Source: Macrolepiota albuminosa
Lineage: Eukaryota > Basidiomycota > Agaricomycetes > Agaricales > Agaricaceae
Length of the DNA stretch: 64,000 nucleotides
Reading direction: 5' to 3'
Assembly (NCBI GenBank): GCA_027475525.1
Contig: JAMWFC010000049.1
Coordinates: forward strand, 4,324,947-4,388,946
Under the pieces are notes generated by a model, which saw nothing but the letters and a program-made list of their open reading frames with translations, was not told the DNA's origin and searched no databases. This document shows, one piece after another, positions 34,301 to 44,046 of this stretch (positions are counted from its first letter, which is position 1; each line of letters opens with the position of its first letter). Both the position numbers and the translations under genes were made by a program.

Positions 34301-35987
34301 CCTGATAGTTCACATGCCCAAGGCGCCAGTGCCAGGTGTCAAGTTTGACAGGGTGCTGTGCGGCAGTTAGGGCATGTTCGGTGAATGCGTCTTGGAGTTC
34401 TATTGTATATAATCGTTGTCCTGGGATAAGTGGGCCAGCAGCAAGAAGAGTACCACTATTTCCATCGAGGATGGTGACACCAGTTTGGCTGAAGGTGATC
34501 ACGGCTTGCATGCCTATGGCTAGTGCAGATATCGAGATGAGTCGGACCGTAGAGTTCGGGATGTAAAGTGCGTTCTCCAGGTAAATTTCTGCTTTATTCT
34601 GTACTTGCAGTCTGATTTGTCCTATGCTGATTGCCTCAATAGAAGTCCCACCTACTCCTTTGACTGATCGCAGAGGTATAGGGCGTAGCGTGACAAAGTC
34701 GGATGCACAGGGGGAGATGTGCACAGTGGCTCCAGAATCCATATAAAATGGTTTCTCTGCCAGTGAGACGATGCGTGTGTTGTTGGTTGGGTTGGATGGT
34801 ATGATTGCTGTGGTAGCCAGGATTGTCTCATAACCAGGGATGGCTGGGATGGTATGTGTATCCCAGTTGATACTTGCCCTTGGATCGTCGTCGTTGTCAT
34901 CCATGGCCATGAAACCTTGATATTCGAAGTATTCGGTGGTGTTGCTGGTTGAATCAGCAACTGCAGCAAAGTCGGTAGGTTTTGTTTCAAGCTGGACTTT
35001 TTGAAGATGTGTGATGTCTACAATATAGGCTTGACCGTCAAGACCTTTGACCGCGATACCGTTTTTGCCACTGGTGTTGTTTGTTTTACTCCCTTTTTGA
35101 TCTCCTCCTCGCGCAGCACGGCGCGCGGCCTTGGACTCATCAATAGTCTTACCGGACATCCCACCACCTGGCCTTATGCACCATTCCTTGGTATGCCCAT
35201 GGCAGGACGCTCCAATAGCATGGCACACGCTGCAGCAGGGAAAACCAGGGCCATGATTGTGTCCTTGATTGGTTTTAGAGGCGCGGGCTAACATGGCGGT
35301 GTCGATGGAGCTTTTGCTGAGTGTGGCGAGGCTATCCACAGTTTGGAAGAGCTTGCGAATCTGCAAAGAAGTGTATGGTGTATCCTTCGTGGAATTGGCG
35401 AGACCTCATGAGACTTGTGTTTGGATTGACTCGAAGGACTTATCATTGATGCAATTGAGCAGGGCGATGCACTTTAAGAGGTCCTTGTCAATGGTTCCAA
35501 TGGCAAAGGCACGGTAAATTAATTCGCATATTTTTCTAGCGGTCGTATCAACGGGCTCAGCAATAGGCGCATAGGTTGAGAGAGCTTCCCGAATCAAGGC
35601 TACCTGTTTCACTGGTCCCTCGCATTGTGCCCTGGCTTTTAGAGCATCGTAACACTCTTTAGCCGTGCCATCCATTTCCAGGTCTTCCTGTTCCGCCTCA
35701 GAGATCGCTGCGTGAATGACGCCAATGATGAGATCATTGTTAGCCATCCAGTTAGCATAGGTATTCGGTTTGGTGCTCTGGTCGGGGCTAGTGATCAGAC
35801 GGCCAGGGTTCCTTTCAGAAGCGAAGATGTAACGATCTAGGCCGCTCTGCTGGAGGAAGATTTCCAGTTTTGTTGACCATTTCGAAAACTCGCCAGTAGC
35901 ACGGTCAAAAGGAGGTTCCGAGGCAGGCCAGTGGGCATTGAGCTTGGCTGGGCGGATGCGAGGGTAGGCGGCGTCGTTGCTTAACAT
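31353..35987 (-). pseudogene. Copia gag-pol polyprotein with four in-frame stops
   Basis: A single frame from Met at 35987. Gag runs to a TGA at 35406. A zinc-binding stretch (CCSVCHAIGASCHGHTKEWC) and protease FYMDSGATVHISP follow, then integrase with HWRLGHVNY, CDVCILGK, VWIDLAGP and GRVERMHRTL. Where copia integrases have RTDNGGE, this one reads RTGHDSE, so the second catalytic Asp may be lost. After TGA 33243 comes RT (KEWEAGYRDELQSLKDMGVY; AVHVDDFLSVA). After TGA 32250 and a TAA near 32045 comes RNase H (CEAEYMAAFESAQECVWLRA; KHVDIKYHFL; NVADLFMKAL). All stops lie in one frame, so this is one decayed ORF. Confidence 0.9.
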
Positions 35988-36210
35988 GTGTGCAAGAAGG
36001 GGGGTCTAGCAAGAGTGCAAATATGGACAAAGAGGTTTGCTTGTTTTCTTTTTCTGGTGCGGGTACAATAAGGACGTGCCTGGTGGCCTTGGTTATGATC
36101 GGTACCTGAAGGGTCCGGGGGTGCCAAGAGTGTGATAATGTGAAGAGGTCAGAATGATTGATACAGGGTTCTATGTTGACTGGATATGAATATAGTTCTC
36201 GGTCAGCAAT

Positions 36211-36221
36211 GGCCCATAACC
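36211..36221 (-). promoter_or_regulatory. Primer-binding site, half-tRNA(iMet) type
   Basis: In the element's sense GGTTATGGGCC follows the 5' LTR directly, the same site as in the other two copia elements of the window, complementary to the initiator tRNA anticodon arm. Confidence 0.72.
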
Positions 36222-36541
36222 TGTTAGAACCCTGTGTGTCTATAGTTCGGTATACCTGACAAGTAAGTTTAAGTCTATCGTAGTTACGTTAGCGCATGTA
36301 ATCAGTATATGCGTAGTCCACTCACTCTCAGTTCAATGTTCAATTGACTGAGGGTGTGTCATTCTGTATGTCGTATATATATATTCGAGTAACAAAGGAA
36401 GGGGCTCATGTCAGGGGTGTTGTGTGTCAAATAAAGAAGTAGCGGATGGACAATGGGTGCTTTGACAGTGCAAGTGACGGGGTCGAGGTTGATAGTGCAT
36501 TGAGGCCATTTTGTGGCCATGTCGGTTATTGAATGCCAACA
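36222..36541 (-). repeat. 5' LTR of 31-kb copia
   Basis: 320 bp. It has the hairpin exon, the 51-bp intron (36325-36275) and one copy of the 20-nt exon, but no processed duplicate. Apart from the 58-bp difference the two LTRs are nearly identical. Confidence 0.92.
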
Positions 36542-36990
36542 AACTCAAAAGCAAACAGGAAGGTAACGCTCTCTTGGCGGTTGGTCACATACAGCTTGCT
36601 ACAGTATGCCGCAGTCGTCGAAGCCTAATCATTTTTGAACTTCTCGTGAGAATTACGATATTGTATGGCCTTTTCAGGCATGCTTGACACATGTCCTGTC
36701 TACGCTGCTTTGGGCAACATGGCACTTATAACCAGTACACATCTAATGTTCCATTGAAACTGTTGTAACAAGGGCAGGATGCTCCCTCTTCTCTTGGCGG
36801 TGTGGCAGTGGGTTGGGCTAGCTGATGGATCGAACATGAAGAAGAAGGAGGTGTTATCAGAGAGTAATAGAAGAAGTCGTATCGGATTGGGAAATGTGAT
36901 GACGCGACATAGTCATGGAGTAATGTTTGTCGTGGCATTGTAGAAGTTCGTAGACCAGCAACAGTCAAACACCAGTAAAGTGCAAGAGAA
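36542..36990 (+). pseudogene. Acid sphingomyelinase-like phosphodiesterase, part 2
   Basis: Beyond the copia element CPVYAALGN (about 36695) fits the GNH(D/E) metal site of metallophosphoesterases, although the next codons read as Met and then, after a frame change, GTYNQYTSN. QDAPSSLGG (about 36775) fits the family's next conserved loop. Stops and frame changes follow. The rest of the enzyme was not found, so this relic is both interrupted and truncated. Confidence 0.5.
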
Positions 36991-37007
36991 ACAAGCGTAG
37001 CCTAGTA

Positions 37008-37440
37008 CTAGACAGATGCCAGCAGAGAGAGAGTAGCAGCGACAGCACAGTAGTCCAGAATACGAGACCCTAGAGGACTGCAAGAATAGAGAAGCCGAGA
37101 AGTTTGACCAAGCCGGAAAGCGAGCCGAAGCAGACGGAAATCAAGCCGAGTCAGGGAGACCTGAGTTCCGAGTAGCCAAAGACAATGCCGAGATAGACAG
37201 AAACTGAGCCAAGCCAGACAAAAGCAGAACTGAGATGAAGAAGTACAGATCTCCGAGAAGCCGAGAAGACCCAAGTACTCTGCCGAAGACAGCAAGCACG
37301 TGGTGTTTGATGCTGGATCAGGCAGCGAACAAGCCAGAACAGAGCCGAGCAGATGATACTCAAGACCAGACCAGACAGCGACGAGACACAATTACGAGAA
37401 GCGCGAAACAAGCAGAGCTTAAGACCAGAAAATATGGGGT
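37008..37440 (+). repeat. Purine-rich low-complexity segment
   Basis: The plus strand is strongly enriched in A and G, with many variants of AAGCCGAGA and AGACAG-like words at irregular spacing. It opens frames on the minus strand, but these look like a side effect of base composition. No protein family was recognised. Confidence 0.45.
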
Positions 37441-38690
37441 GTAAAAACCTGTCTAATCGTATGTTTTTCTTCCCTTTTATACTAATTGTACGCTTTCTCG
37501 AGTTCCTCGAGATCTCCGATTTACCCCCAGAATTCCTCATCATTGTCGATCCTTCCCTGATTTTGTTTTTGACCGTTGGTTGGTCTCATAATCCTCAAAC
37601 CTTATTTTCTTCCTTCCTCATTCGTCCAGTTGATTCCCCAATTCGTATGTCCTGTTGTTGATTCTGCTTTTCCCCACCGGACTTCTTGCTGTCTTGTTGT
37701 TTCTTTGCATCGTCTCGATCCTTCACATGCTCCCTCTCTAATCTTCTTTCCGGCCTGTTTCCATCAGCAAATCTCTCCCTTCTACCACAGCGGTTCTCAA
37801 TTCAGTTGGTAATACTCTTCTCCTTGAATGCGCTACCAGTGACTCTGATCGCAAGTCATACTCAAAACTTTAAAAGTCTCAAGAACATTATCAAACTCAG
37901 GCCAAAAAACACCTATCTGGACGGTCGGTTAGAAGTTGGAATTTCTCTCAAGCTTTTGCTCACACAACCATGATTTTTGCGTTAAAGATAGCTCCAATGA
38001 CCACGTAAAGGTAGACATTGAGGCCTCGAAATACTTTCAAATAGAAGTCAATTGATCATCTTGCTTGTTCATGAAGTATAAAGCTATATTGAACTTGTAT
38101 TCACGCATCAAACGCTGGGCATTTGAAACACGCGACATCGCGGCATGTCAAGCTGTATCGCACATTCCGAGGCAGGATGCTGCCTTCTTCGATCACTTTC
38201 TGTTTTCCCTGGCACCATTTCCCAATTTGCGATGTCTATATTGAGGTCCGCTACTGTCGGTGCCTTTTTTCTATCAGGCTGGAGAATCGGTCTTTGAAGA
38301 TGCCTTCTATTCTGCTGGGATTCTTGCGGTTGGCGGAAAATCTGGCTGACCCATGGAGGTGGAACATGTACATCAATCCCATGGATACCACGAGTAACAC
38401 AGTCAAGACAGGTGTATGATTGATAATCTGTCCATTGACTTGTGACATTGATCACGGTGAATCACTCAGTACCTATATTGCAACATCATGAGGGGCTTGT
38501 CTATTGGCTTTTTGGTGGCACAACCAGTCTTATCATAGGGCAGACATTGCGATTATCCTAAGGAAAACCAGGCTGGATTTCATCTCTAGGTGTGGAAGGA
38601 ACTGCATGTCTCAGCACCAGTTGTCCATCCAGGTAGCTCTCGGTTATTGTAGAGACAGGAATTACCTTATTTTTCATAGGTGGTCAAGTC
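37441..38690. other. Unassigned stretch, pyrimidine-rich then mixed
   Basis: The first 300 bases are pyrimidine-rich on the plus strand, opposite to the preceding segment. From about 37795 short plus-strand stretches look protein-like (LNSVGNTLLLECATSDSDRK; AFAHTTMIFALKDSSNDHVK) and may be an exon remnant of a secreted protein. No family could be named. Confidence 0.3.
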
Positions 38691-38699
38691 CTTATCCCA

Positions 38700-39430
38700 A
38701 ATGAACTGAATACCCCATTACACGTTCTCCAGCAATCCGTACCTCCCTGAAGATGCAGCTTTCGAAGACCGTCCTTTGCTCCAATCCTGATTGATGCATC
38801 AGTAACCTTTCGTCAAATTACAAATTCAGCGCCAATCTAGGTCAAATACCCTTGATGTGGCCGTTCCTACTGAAGGGACCATCCTAGCGCAGGGCACTGT
38901 GGCTTTGAACTCGACGAAAACCTCGCTCCCTTTTTCCCTTGACTCTCTGCAAGCTCAAATTTCGCCCTATACCATCTTATGCTCTGCAAAATTTGCTGGA
39001 CACACTTTTGAGGCCATGGGATCCTTGTCATATCTTCCTGCACCTTCGGATATTGGATCCGTCACAAAAATGGACCTCAGGACAGGGACTGCTTGTCCGC
39101 CCTGTAAATGGCAAAGACGGTCCATATGCACCGGTCATTCCGATTAGTTTCTTTACAGCTATCTTGCTCAGAATCTATCAATTTCGGCCAAACTTGCAGC
39201 GCAAGGGTAGGATTCCTCTCTTTCATGATGAAATTGCATAGTGACAAGCAACAAATTTATGATTGTTCGTGGTTTATGAGTCTCATTGAGGCACAAACCC
39301 CTTTCAACTGAGTCATGGACTAATTAGGTTCATCCAGTGCCGACATTCAGCAATTCTACGTCACTGGATTTAGTCCTTGATGCGATGCAAGAAGCTGGAT
39401 TGTACCTCATGTGTACGACACATGTAAGTC
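38700..39430 (+). pseudogene. Secreted glycoside-hydrolase-like relic (basidiomycete type)
   Basis: Plus-strand exons read SNPYLPEDAAFEDRPLLQS, then VPTEGTILAQGTVALNST, FSLDSLQAQISPYTILC, GSVTKMDLRTG, and in another frame LVRPVNGKDGPYAPVIPISF, YLAQNLSISAKLAAQG and, after an intron, PTFSNSTSLDLVLDAMQEAG plus LYLM. I recognise this only as a class of secreted basidiomycete proteins with a TIM-barrel-like hydrolase part. The sequence breaks off before the expected active-site strands, and a frameshift lies near 39095. It is a fragment. Confidence 0.45.
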
Positions 39431-40450
39431 TGTGACCTCACTCACCTAAATTCTTTATCTCACTTTTTCACTCTTTCAAGTTACATAGTATGTATCAAAA
39501 CAGTACATTGGTTACTGTGCAGTCCGAATTTGCTCTTGTGGTACATTGCTCATGAACTGCCAGTGATCCCCTTAATGCAACTTCCATCGCCTCCCTGATT
39601 ACCCTTACTTGATGGAGGCAATGGAAAAGGCGGTGCCATATACCACCCCGTTACGCTTGTTTTATACTGCGGAGATTACTTTTTGTGCCAGTTCATCTCT
39701 CCGATGTTCCTTGAAAGATTGTGTTTCAATACACTGTGATTTGACTCGCGATGATGGTGATGATGGTTTTGATTTTGACCGCCGACAGGCTACTACGTAG
39801 AACTAAGAGGCGGGGCAGAGTGCACTGTACTCAATGAGCCAATCTATAACTAGGAACAAGAAGATAATTTGACAGATCCAAGTTTTGAACACCTGGATCA
39901 TCATCTCGGAGGCGCTGCAAAGTAAATCAGAGGTTGAACAAACAAAGGTCGACCAGTTGTACCCGTAGATGCCCTTCGAGTTTTGGGTTGGAATTCCTCC
40001 AAGACTTGAGAACTTTGATCGCTGTTGCATGGTTCATGCAATAGGCCTAGATTTGTTGATAAAACTTTTGACCATGAAGATGAGTAAGATATAAGGGCTG
40101 AATTTAGCAGGGATACCTTCAAGCGCAGCCTTATTGACAAGACTTGCCCACGACTACAAAGCAAAAACATTGTAAAGAATGCAATTCAGATACGATGCTC
40201 CAGGACTCTCTGACCTCAAAAAAGAGACAGTCCCTCCAAGCTTTGACTCTGCGACATCACTGGTGATGGCGTCGTTGACCTTGATAGGAAATACAAGAAA
40301 TGCAAATAACCTCGTCCATTGTCTCCTTATGTACCTTGAGAGAACTGGCAACAAAACGAGCATTTCCACCGATGCAATCGGCATGTGTGGTCTTAATGTC
40401 AAAGGAAGGGACGATGGACATGCGGTCCGATTGTGAATTCTTAAAGGGTT
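39431..40450. other. Unassigned stretch
   Basis: Both strands have short open stretches, but none was recognised and no consistent exon chain was found. It may hold the eroded 3' part of the preceding relic. Confidence 0.25.
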
Positions 40451-40779
40451 GTTATGTGTAGTTCTGACACATGATCCGGTAAAAGTGGAAGATGTTTCTT
40501 CCACTGTGGTGCAGGGGGTGTGGGGACGATGCTTTATATCGACCAAGATCACATTGGCCTACAATGAGACCCGCAGCTTCCAAAACCATTTGTCGCTCAT
40601 GTGCTCGGGCTTGATGTTCTGCTTCAAGTTCAGGATAAGCATCATCGCTTCCATTGATCAAGAAGCAATCAGAAGTGTCATGGTCACTTTGGTTGCGGTC
40701 CAACGAAGCACCAGGTAGAGGCGGTGCGATAGGTAGAGGTTGTGCGATAGGTAGACGCCTTGTGTGACGCAATACTCCC

Positions 40780-41154
40780 TGTAGACGAATACAGATGTCT
40801 TAGTCCTCAGTCACACAAGTATATGCGTAGTACGACTGATATTACCTGTAGACGAATACAGATGTCTTAGTCTACAGATATAATGAGTACGAGTAATTGT
40901 GATAAGATAAGTAAGGTCTGCTCACCCTCAGTCACACAAGTATATGCGTAGTACGACTGAGGGTGGCTTTCTGTGGGTATTGTAAAATAAGTAGTAAAAT
41001 ATTTTAAGGTTTTTCCAAAGACTAGCAAATACCGATCGCTCTGGTCTCCAGGACCGGCGCGTGCAATAACGATCGAGAAGTATCTATAAAAGGAAAAGCG
41101 TCACTTTATATCCAAGATATGACGTACGGTCGCAGAAGTCCCTTATCCTCAACA
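40780..41154 (-). repeat. Solo LTR (41.0 kb) with LTR intron and processed duplicate
   Basis: In minus sense it opens TGTTGAGGATAAGGG and ends near CGTCTACA. The order is hairpin exon (40962-40926), 54-bp GTGAGC...TAG intron (40925-40872), 27-nt exon (40871-40845), 5-nt spacer, then hairpin copy (40839-40805) fused to the exon copy (40804-40778) with the intron missing. No target duplication was found, so the left end is uncertain (40763 is also possible). Confidence 0.75.
40872..40925 (-). other. Candidate LTR intron (GTGAGC...TAG, 54 bp)
   Basis: Its boundaries are defined by the neighbouring exon pair at 40778-40839, which matches the flanks but lacks exactly this interval. Confidence 0.6.
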
Positions 41155-41169
41155 GGATTGAAAGCTAGC

Positions 41170-41445
41170 TGTTGGAGGAGGGATCGTGGACCACACGTGA
41201 CCCTGACGCCGCCGCCGCCGCAGAGGGAAGTGCAGATTAGGAAGGAAGGAACTATACAGTCGGAAAACAACAATCGGATTCGGAACGTAGGACACCTCAG
41301 TCGTTACCACATCGACTGAGGTGAGATACTCATTACTAGTTACGCACATATCACTTACACCTACCAATACACTTGTATTGAACAGGTAGTCATACCAATA
41401 TATATCAGTCATTACCACATCGACTGAGTACACTTGTATTGAACA
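41170..41445 (+). repeat. Solo LTR (41.3 kb) with LTR intron and processed duplicate
   Basis: 276 bp, TGTTGG...GAACA, flanked by CTAGC at 41165-41169 and 41446-41450, so it is a complete solo LTR left by LTR-LTR recombination. It has a hairpin exon (41295-41320), an interval beginning GTGAG (41321-41367), a 17-nt exon (41368-41384), a 20-nt spacer, then a hairpin copy (41405-41428) fused to the exon copy (41429-41445). Confidence 0.88.
41321..41367 (+). other. Candidate LTR intron (GTGAGA...AA, 47 bp)
   Basis: The processed neighbour lacks exactly this interval. The 3' end reads CTACCAA where an AG acceptor is expected, perhaps a G-to-A change at the acceptor. Confidence 0.45.
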
Positions 41446-42330
41446 CTAGCAACTCTATTAAAGGCTGGGTCACGCACTAGTTCATCAACGACGTTGGCGT
41501 TTGTTTCCTCAGATGGCGCCTGGTTCATAGGTGCTGCCCTGCCACCCCCATGCGCAAAGCCTGTTGAAAGCATGGGGAATTGGCCGCGTGTATGATGCAT
41601 CTGGCTTGCATTGAATTTACCCTGTGTACCTGCTTCCTTGAGGAGGGTTGTAGCCTGAGCGACTGTTTCAAGCCAGGATTCTTCTTGCGGCTGACCAGCG
41701 CATACTGCAATAATGCGGCCAGAGTGATCAAGGATTCGCTTAGGTCTCTTACCATCCCAGGTAATCAAGCGGAAATTGGATGAGGAAGGGCCAATCAGCT
41801 GTTTAAGTAGGAGTACCTGATGAGATGGGGGAGAGTTAAGAGCAACAAAGCCACTGGAAGCCACCTTGAACTTCTCAGGCTTTGCGTCAGTGGGAATGGC
41901 TTCGGACAGCTCTGCAAACTTGGCCAAAGTCTTTGGTCGCACTGGGTTGGTGGCATCAAAGTCTTTTTAGCGTTGTTGGCGCTGACGCTTCCGTCGAGCC
42001 TTCCCCTGCTTCTTGTCCCTCCATTTCTTAGACGTTATAATGCTGGTTGAGAAGGGTGGATTGGTAGGTAGTATAGGCTGGGGAGGATGACGTAAGGAGG
42101 GTATAGCGTTGGAAAGGGTAGGCGCAGAGGGGTTAAGGAGATGCAGATGCGGAGGGGGTGATGAGGACCGCGACATAGATGTAGATGACAGCGGAGAGCA
42201 AGTAAACAGGTCTTCATCTCTCTCATCAGCAATGCTTTGTTTGAGAGCTATTTCAAACGAGAAATCTGGATTGGCAGGAAATATAATGCCGTTATCCCAT
42301 GCAGCATAGATAGCACCTGAACGAGTCTAC

Positions 42331-42950
42331 TCTGATGAGTACTTGGTTGAAGGGAGAATGGAATGCACAACTTACTGTTCTCTCTTTTGAAAACATGGCA
42401 GAATGTTAATCGGAACTCGCTGGCAGGTAGGATGCGATCAGCAAAAATAGAGTCCCGTGCTCGAGTCTCTCTTCACGCTTCACGCAACTTGTTATGGACG
42501 CTAAGAACTGAAGGTAGCAGGCGGAAAAGTGCACTCAAAGGTGTGGAGTGAGTTGCAGGTTATAGCGCTAGCAGACTTTTTAAAAACACGGTGTTACCAG
42601 CAATTAATCAAAAGAGCTCCATTTAAGTGTTGATGGAAGGCTGACTGACCCTTAATACACGTAAGGAAACGGATCTAGAGTGTCGCGGAGCTCTCGAATT
42701 CCAGTGCTAAGTCACGGTACTTACAAAAATGGGCTATCATCTGGTTTTAATTGATGTACTACCACACCTAACGGGGCAGGAAGGATTGAAAAAGGGATGT
42801 CATGTAGCAGCGGTCAGGAAACTTAAGTATGTGGATGTCCTCCATGTGTGCCCAACAGCCCAGGCTCTGTTCCCTCGACCTCAAATTTCCGTCGATCACG
42901 AACTCACATGGTACTGATCCATGGATGGTCATGAAGTACCAGTTACCAGA
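42331..42950. other. Unassigned stretch
   Basis: It lies between two minus-strand relics. No coding or repeat signal was recognised. Confidence 0.25.
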
Positions 42951-42952
42951 AT

Positions 42953-43640
42953 TTACCCCGTCGCCTCGCCTATCTCGGGCTCGAACCTGAGATCTGAGCG
43001 CAGAGCATCGACAAGTGCGGGGACGGGGGCGTGTCCGTCTCCCTGGATGGTTCGCGTCGTGCCATCTACTGTAATCTCGCCCACGAAGCGCAAGACACTA
43101 GAGTGCTCGTTGGGAGGTTTGATGAGTGTCATATTGTCATCAGAGTAAGGGAAGATGGCTCGTGCGATGTTGAGAAAGGTGAGAGGGTAAATGTCTGAAA
43201 GAAAAGCTTTCCGATGGGCTGCGACCCCAAACTGTACGTCTGCCTGAACGCCGATGTGATAAGACCTGCTGTCATTTCTTTCCCGGTGCGTTCGCTTTTG
43301 TCCTGGACCACTTGATAGAAAAACGCCTGCATGCGCCGCGGGAGGTCCAGCTGCATGGCCTGCTTGATCATGCATGCAGTCCTGCTTTACTTCTCTGGCT
43401 GCTGACTCTGATAAAATTCTCATAGCCGTATCCTCCTTTGGATCTAGGGGAATATAGGGCATAGCCCAGTACTTTTTTCCCTTTCCAGTCCGGTCTACAT
43501 CCGACAAACGCTTCTCCTGAGCATCTAGACCTCCTAAATCGCGTGCTCTGGCGGGATCGGCGGGTGTCGGCTGAGCCCCGAAGTTCAGGCCTGTAGGTTG
43601 GTCATTGCTCTGTATCAAGAAACGTAAGGAAGTGAGGCTG
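42953..43640 (-). pseudogene. 2-isopropylmalate synthase, C-terminal fragment
   Basis: The minus strand reads KKYWAMPYIPLDPKEDTA, QAMQLDLPRRMQAFFYQVVQ, DKSERTGKEMTA and AFRQTY in changing frames, then SDDNMTLIKPPNEHSSVLRF and the ending VPALVDALRSDLRFEPEIGE before a stop. These are the linker and the leucine-binding regulatory domain of LEU4-type enzymes, which start leucine synthesis in mitochondria and cytosol. The catalytic TIM barrel is absent; the space up to the NDC80 gene is too short for it. Frame changes near 43390 and 43220 also argue for a relic. Confidence 0.6.
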
Positions 43641-44046
43641 CTTCTGGGTATGTAGAATCTCGCTGAGCTGACGCTGCGTGGGCCGCCTACTGACTGAGTG
43701 CTGGAGGCAACGGGTGGTCGCCCACATCACGCTCAGCTGGACGCTGTGACCGGTCCTGCCCAGGATGCTCCGGGCGTGCCGGTAACTACGCTAAGACCTC
43801 TCGCTCATCTGGTGTACAGTGGTCCGGTGGTCCGGTGGGTTCTTGATGGGATCGAGTTAGACAGATCCTCTGTACACAGACAAGGACTTCTCTTTCAACC
43901 ATACGTTCAACTATGTCTTCGAGCAAAACTTTGGGGCGGATTTCGGGTCTGAGCCTCCGTCACGGTGTTGACTTGTTTCTCATCCCTCTTCTTGCATTAC
44001 CACCAGACTTTGAAGAAATACAGCAGATCTACGGCGCAGGTCAATC

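Larger units (their letters stand above)
30915..36541 (-). mobile_element. Ty1/copia LTR retrotransposon (31-kb copy)
   Basis: LTRs lie at 30915-31292 and 36222-36541 with the target duplication AACTC (30910-30914, 36542-36546). A primer site adjoins the right LTR. Gag, protease, integrase, RT and RNase H are read on the minus strand. The two LTRs differ in length by 58 bp because the left one (the 3' LTR of the element) has an added segment described below. The element disrupts the sphingomyelinase relic. Confidence 0.93.
40452..42330 (-). pseudogene. Hypothetical Agaricomycete-type protein interrupted by two solo LTRs
   Basis: The minus strand reads IYAAWDNGIIFPANPDFSFE, a Pro/Ser-rich linker, a basic KKWRDKKQGKARRKRQRQQR stretch, a TAA near 41970, then FRLITWDGKRPKRILDHSGR, IIAVCAGQPQEESWLETVAQ and VDELVRDPAFNRVASFQS. 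A TG..CA solo LTR with CTAGC duplications splits the last two words (VAS / FQS). A second LTR lies just beyond, after which GASLDRNQSDHDTS and EAEHQARAHERQMVLEAAGL are read in minus direction and may be a further part. The style is that of expanded Agaricomycete families of unknown function, possibly with a downstream 2-oxoglutarate oxygenase-like fold; that is a guess from memory of similar proteins. Confidence 0.4.

Noticed and set aside
40778..41445. The repeated hairpin units read as a CRISPR array
   Set aside because: Only two units per locus with different content, inside LTRs with target duplications, in a eukaryotic genome.
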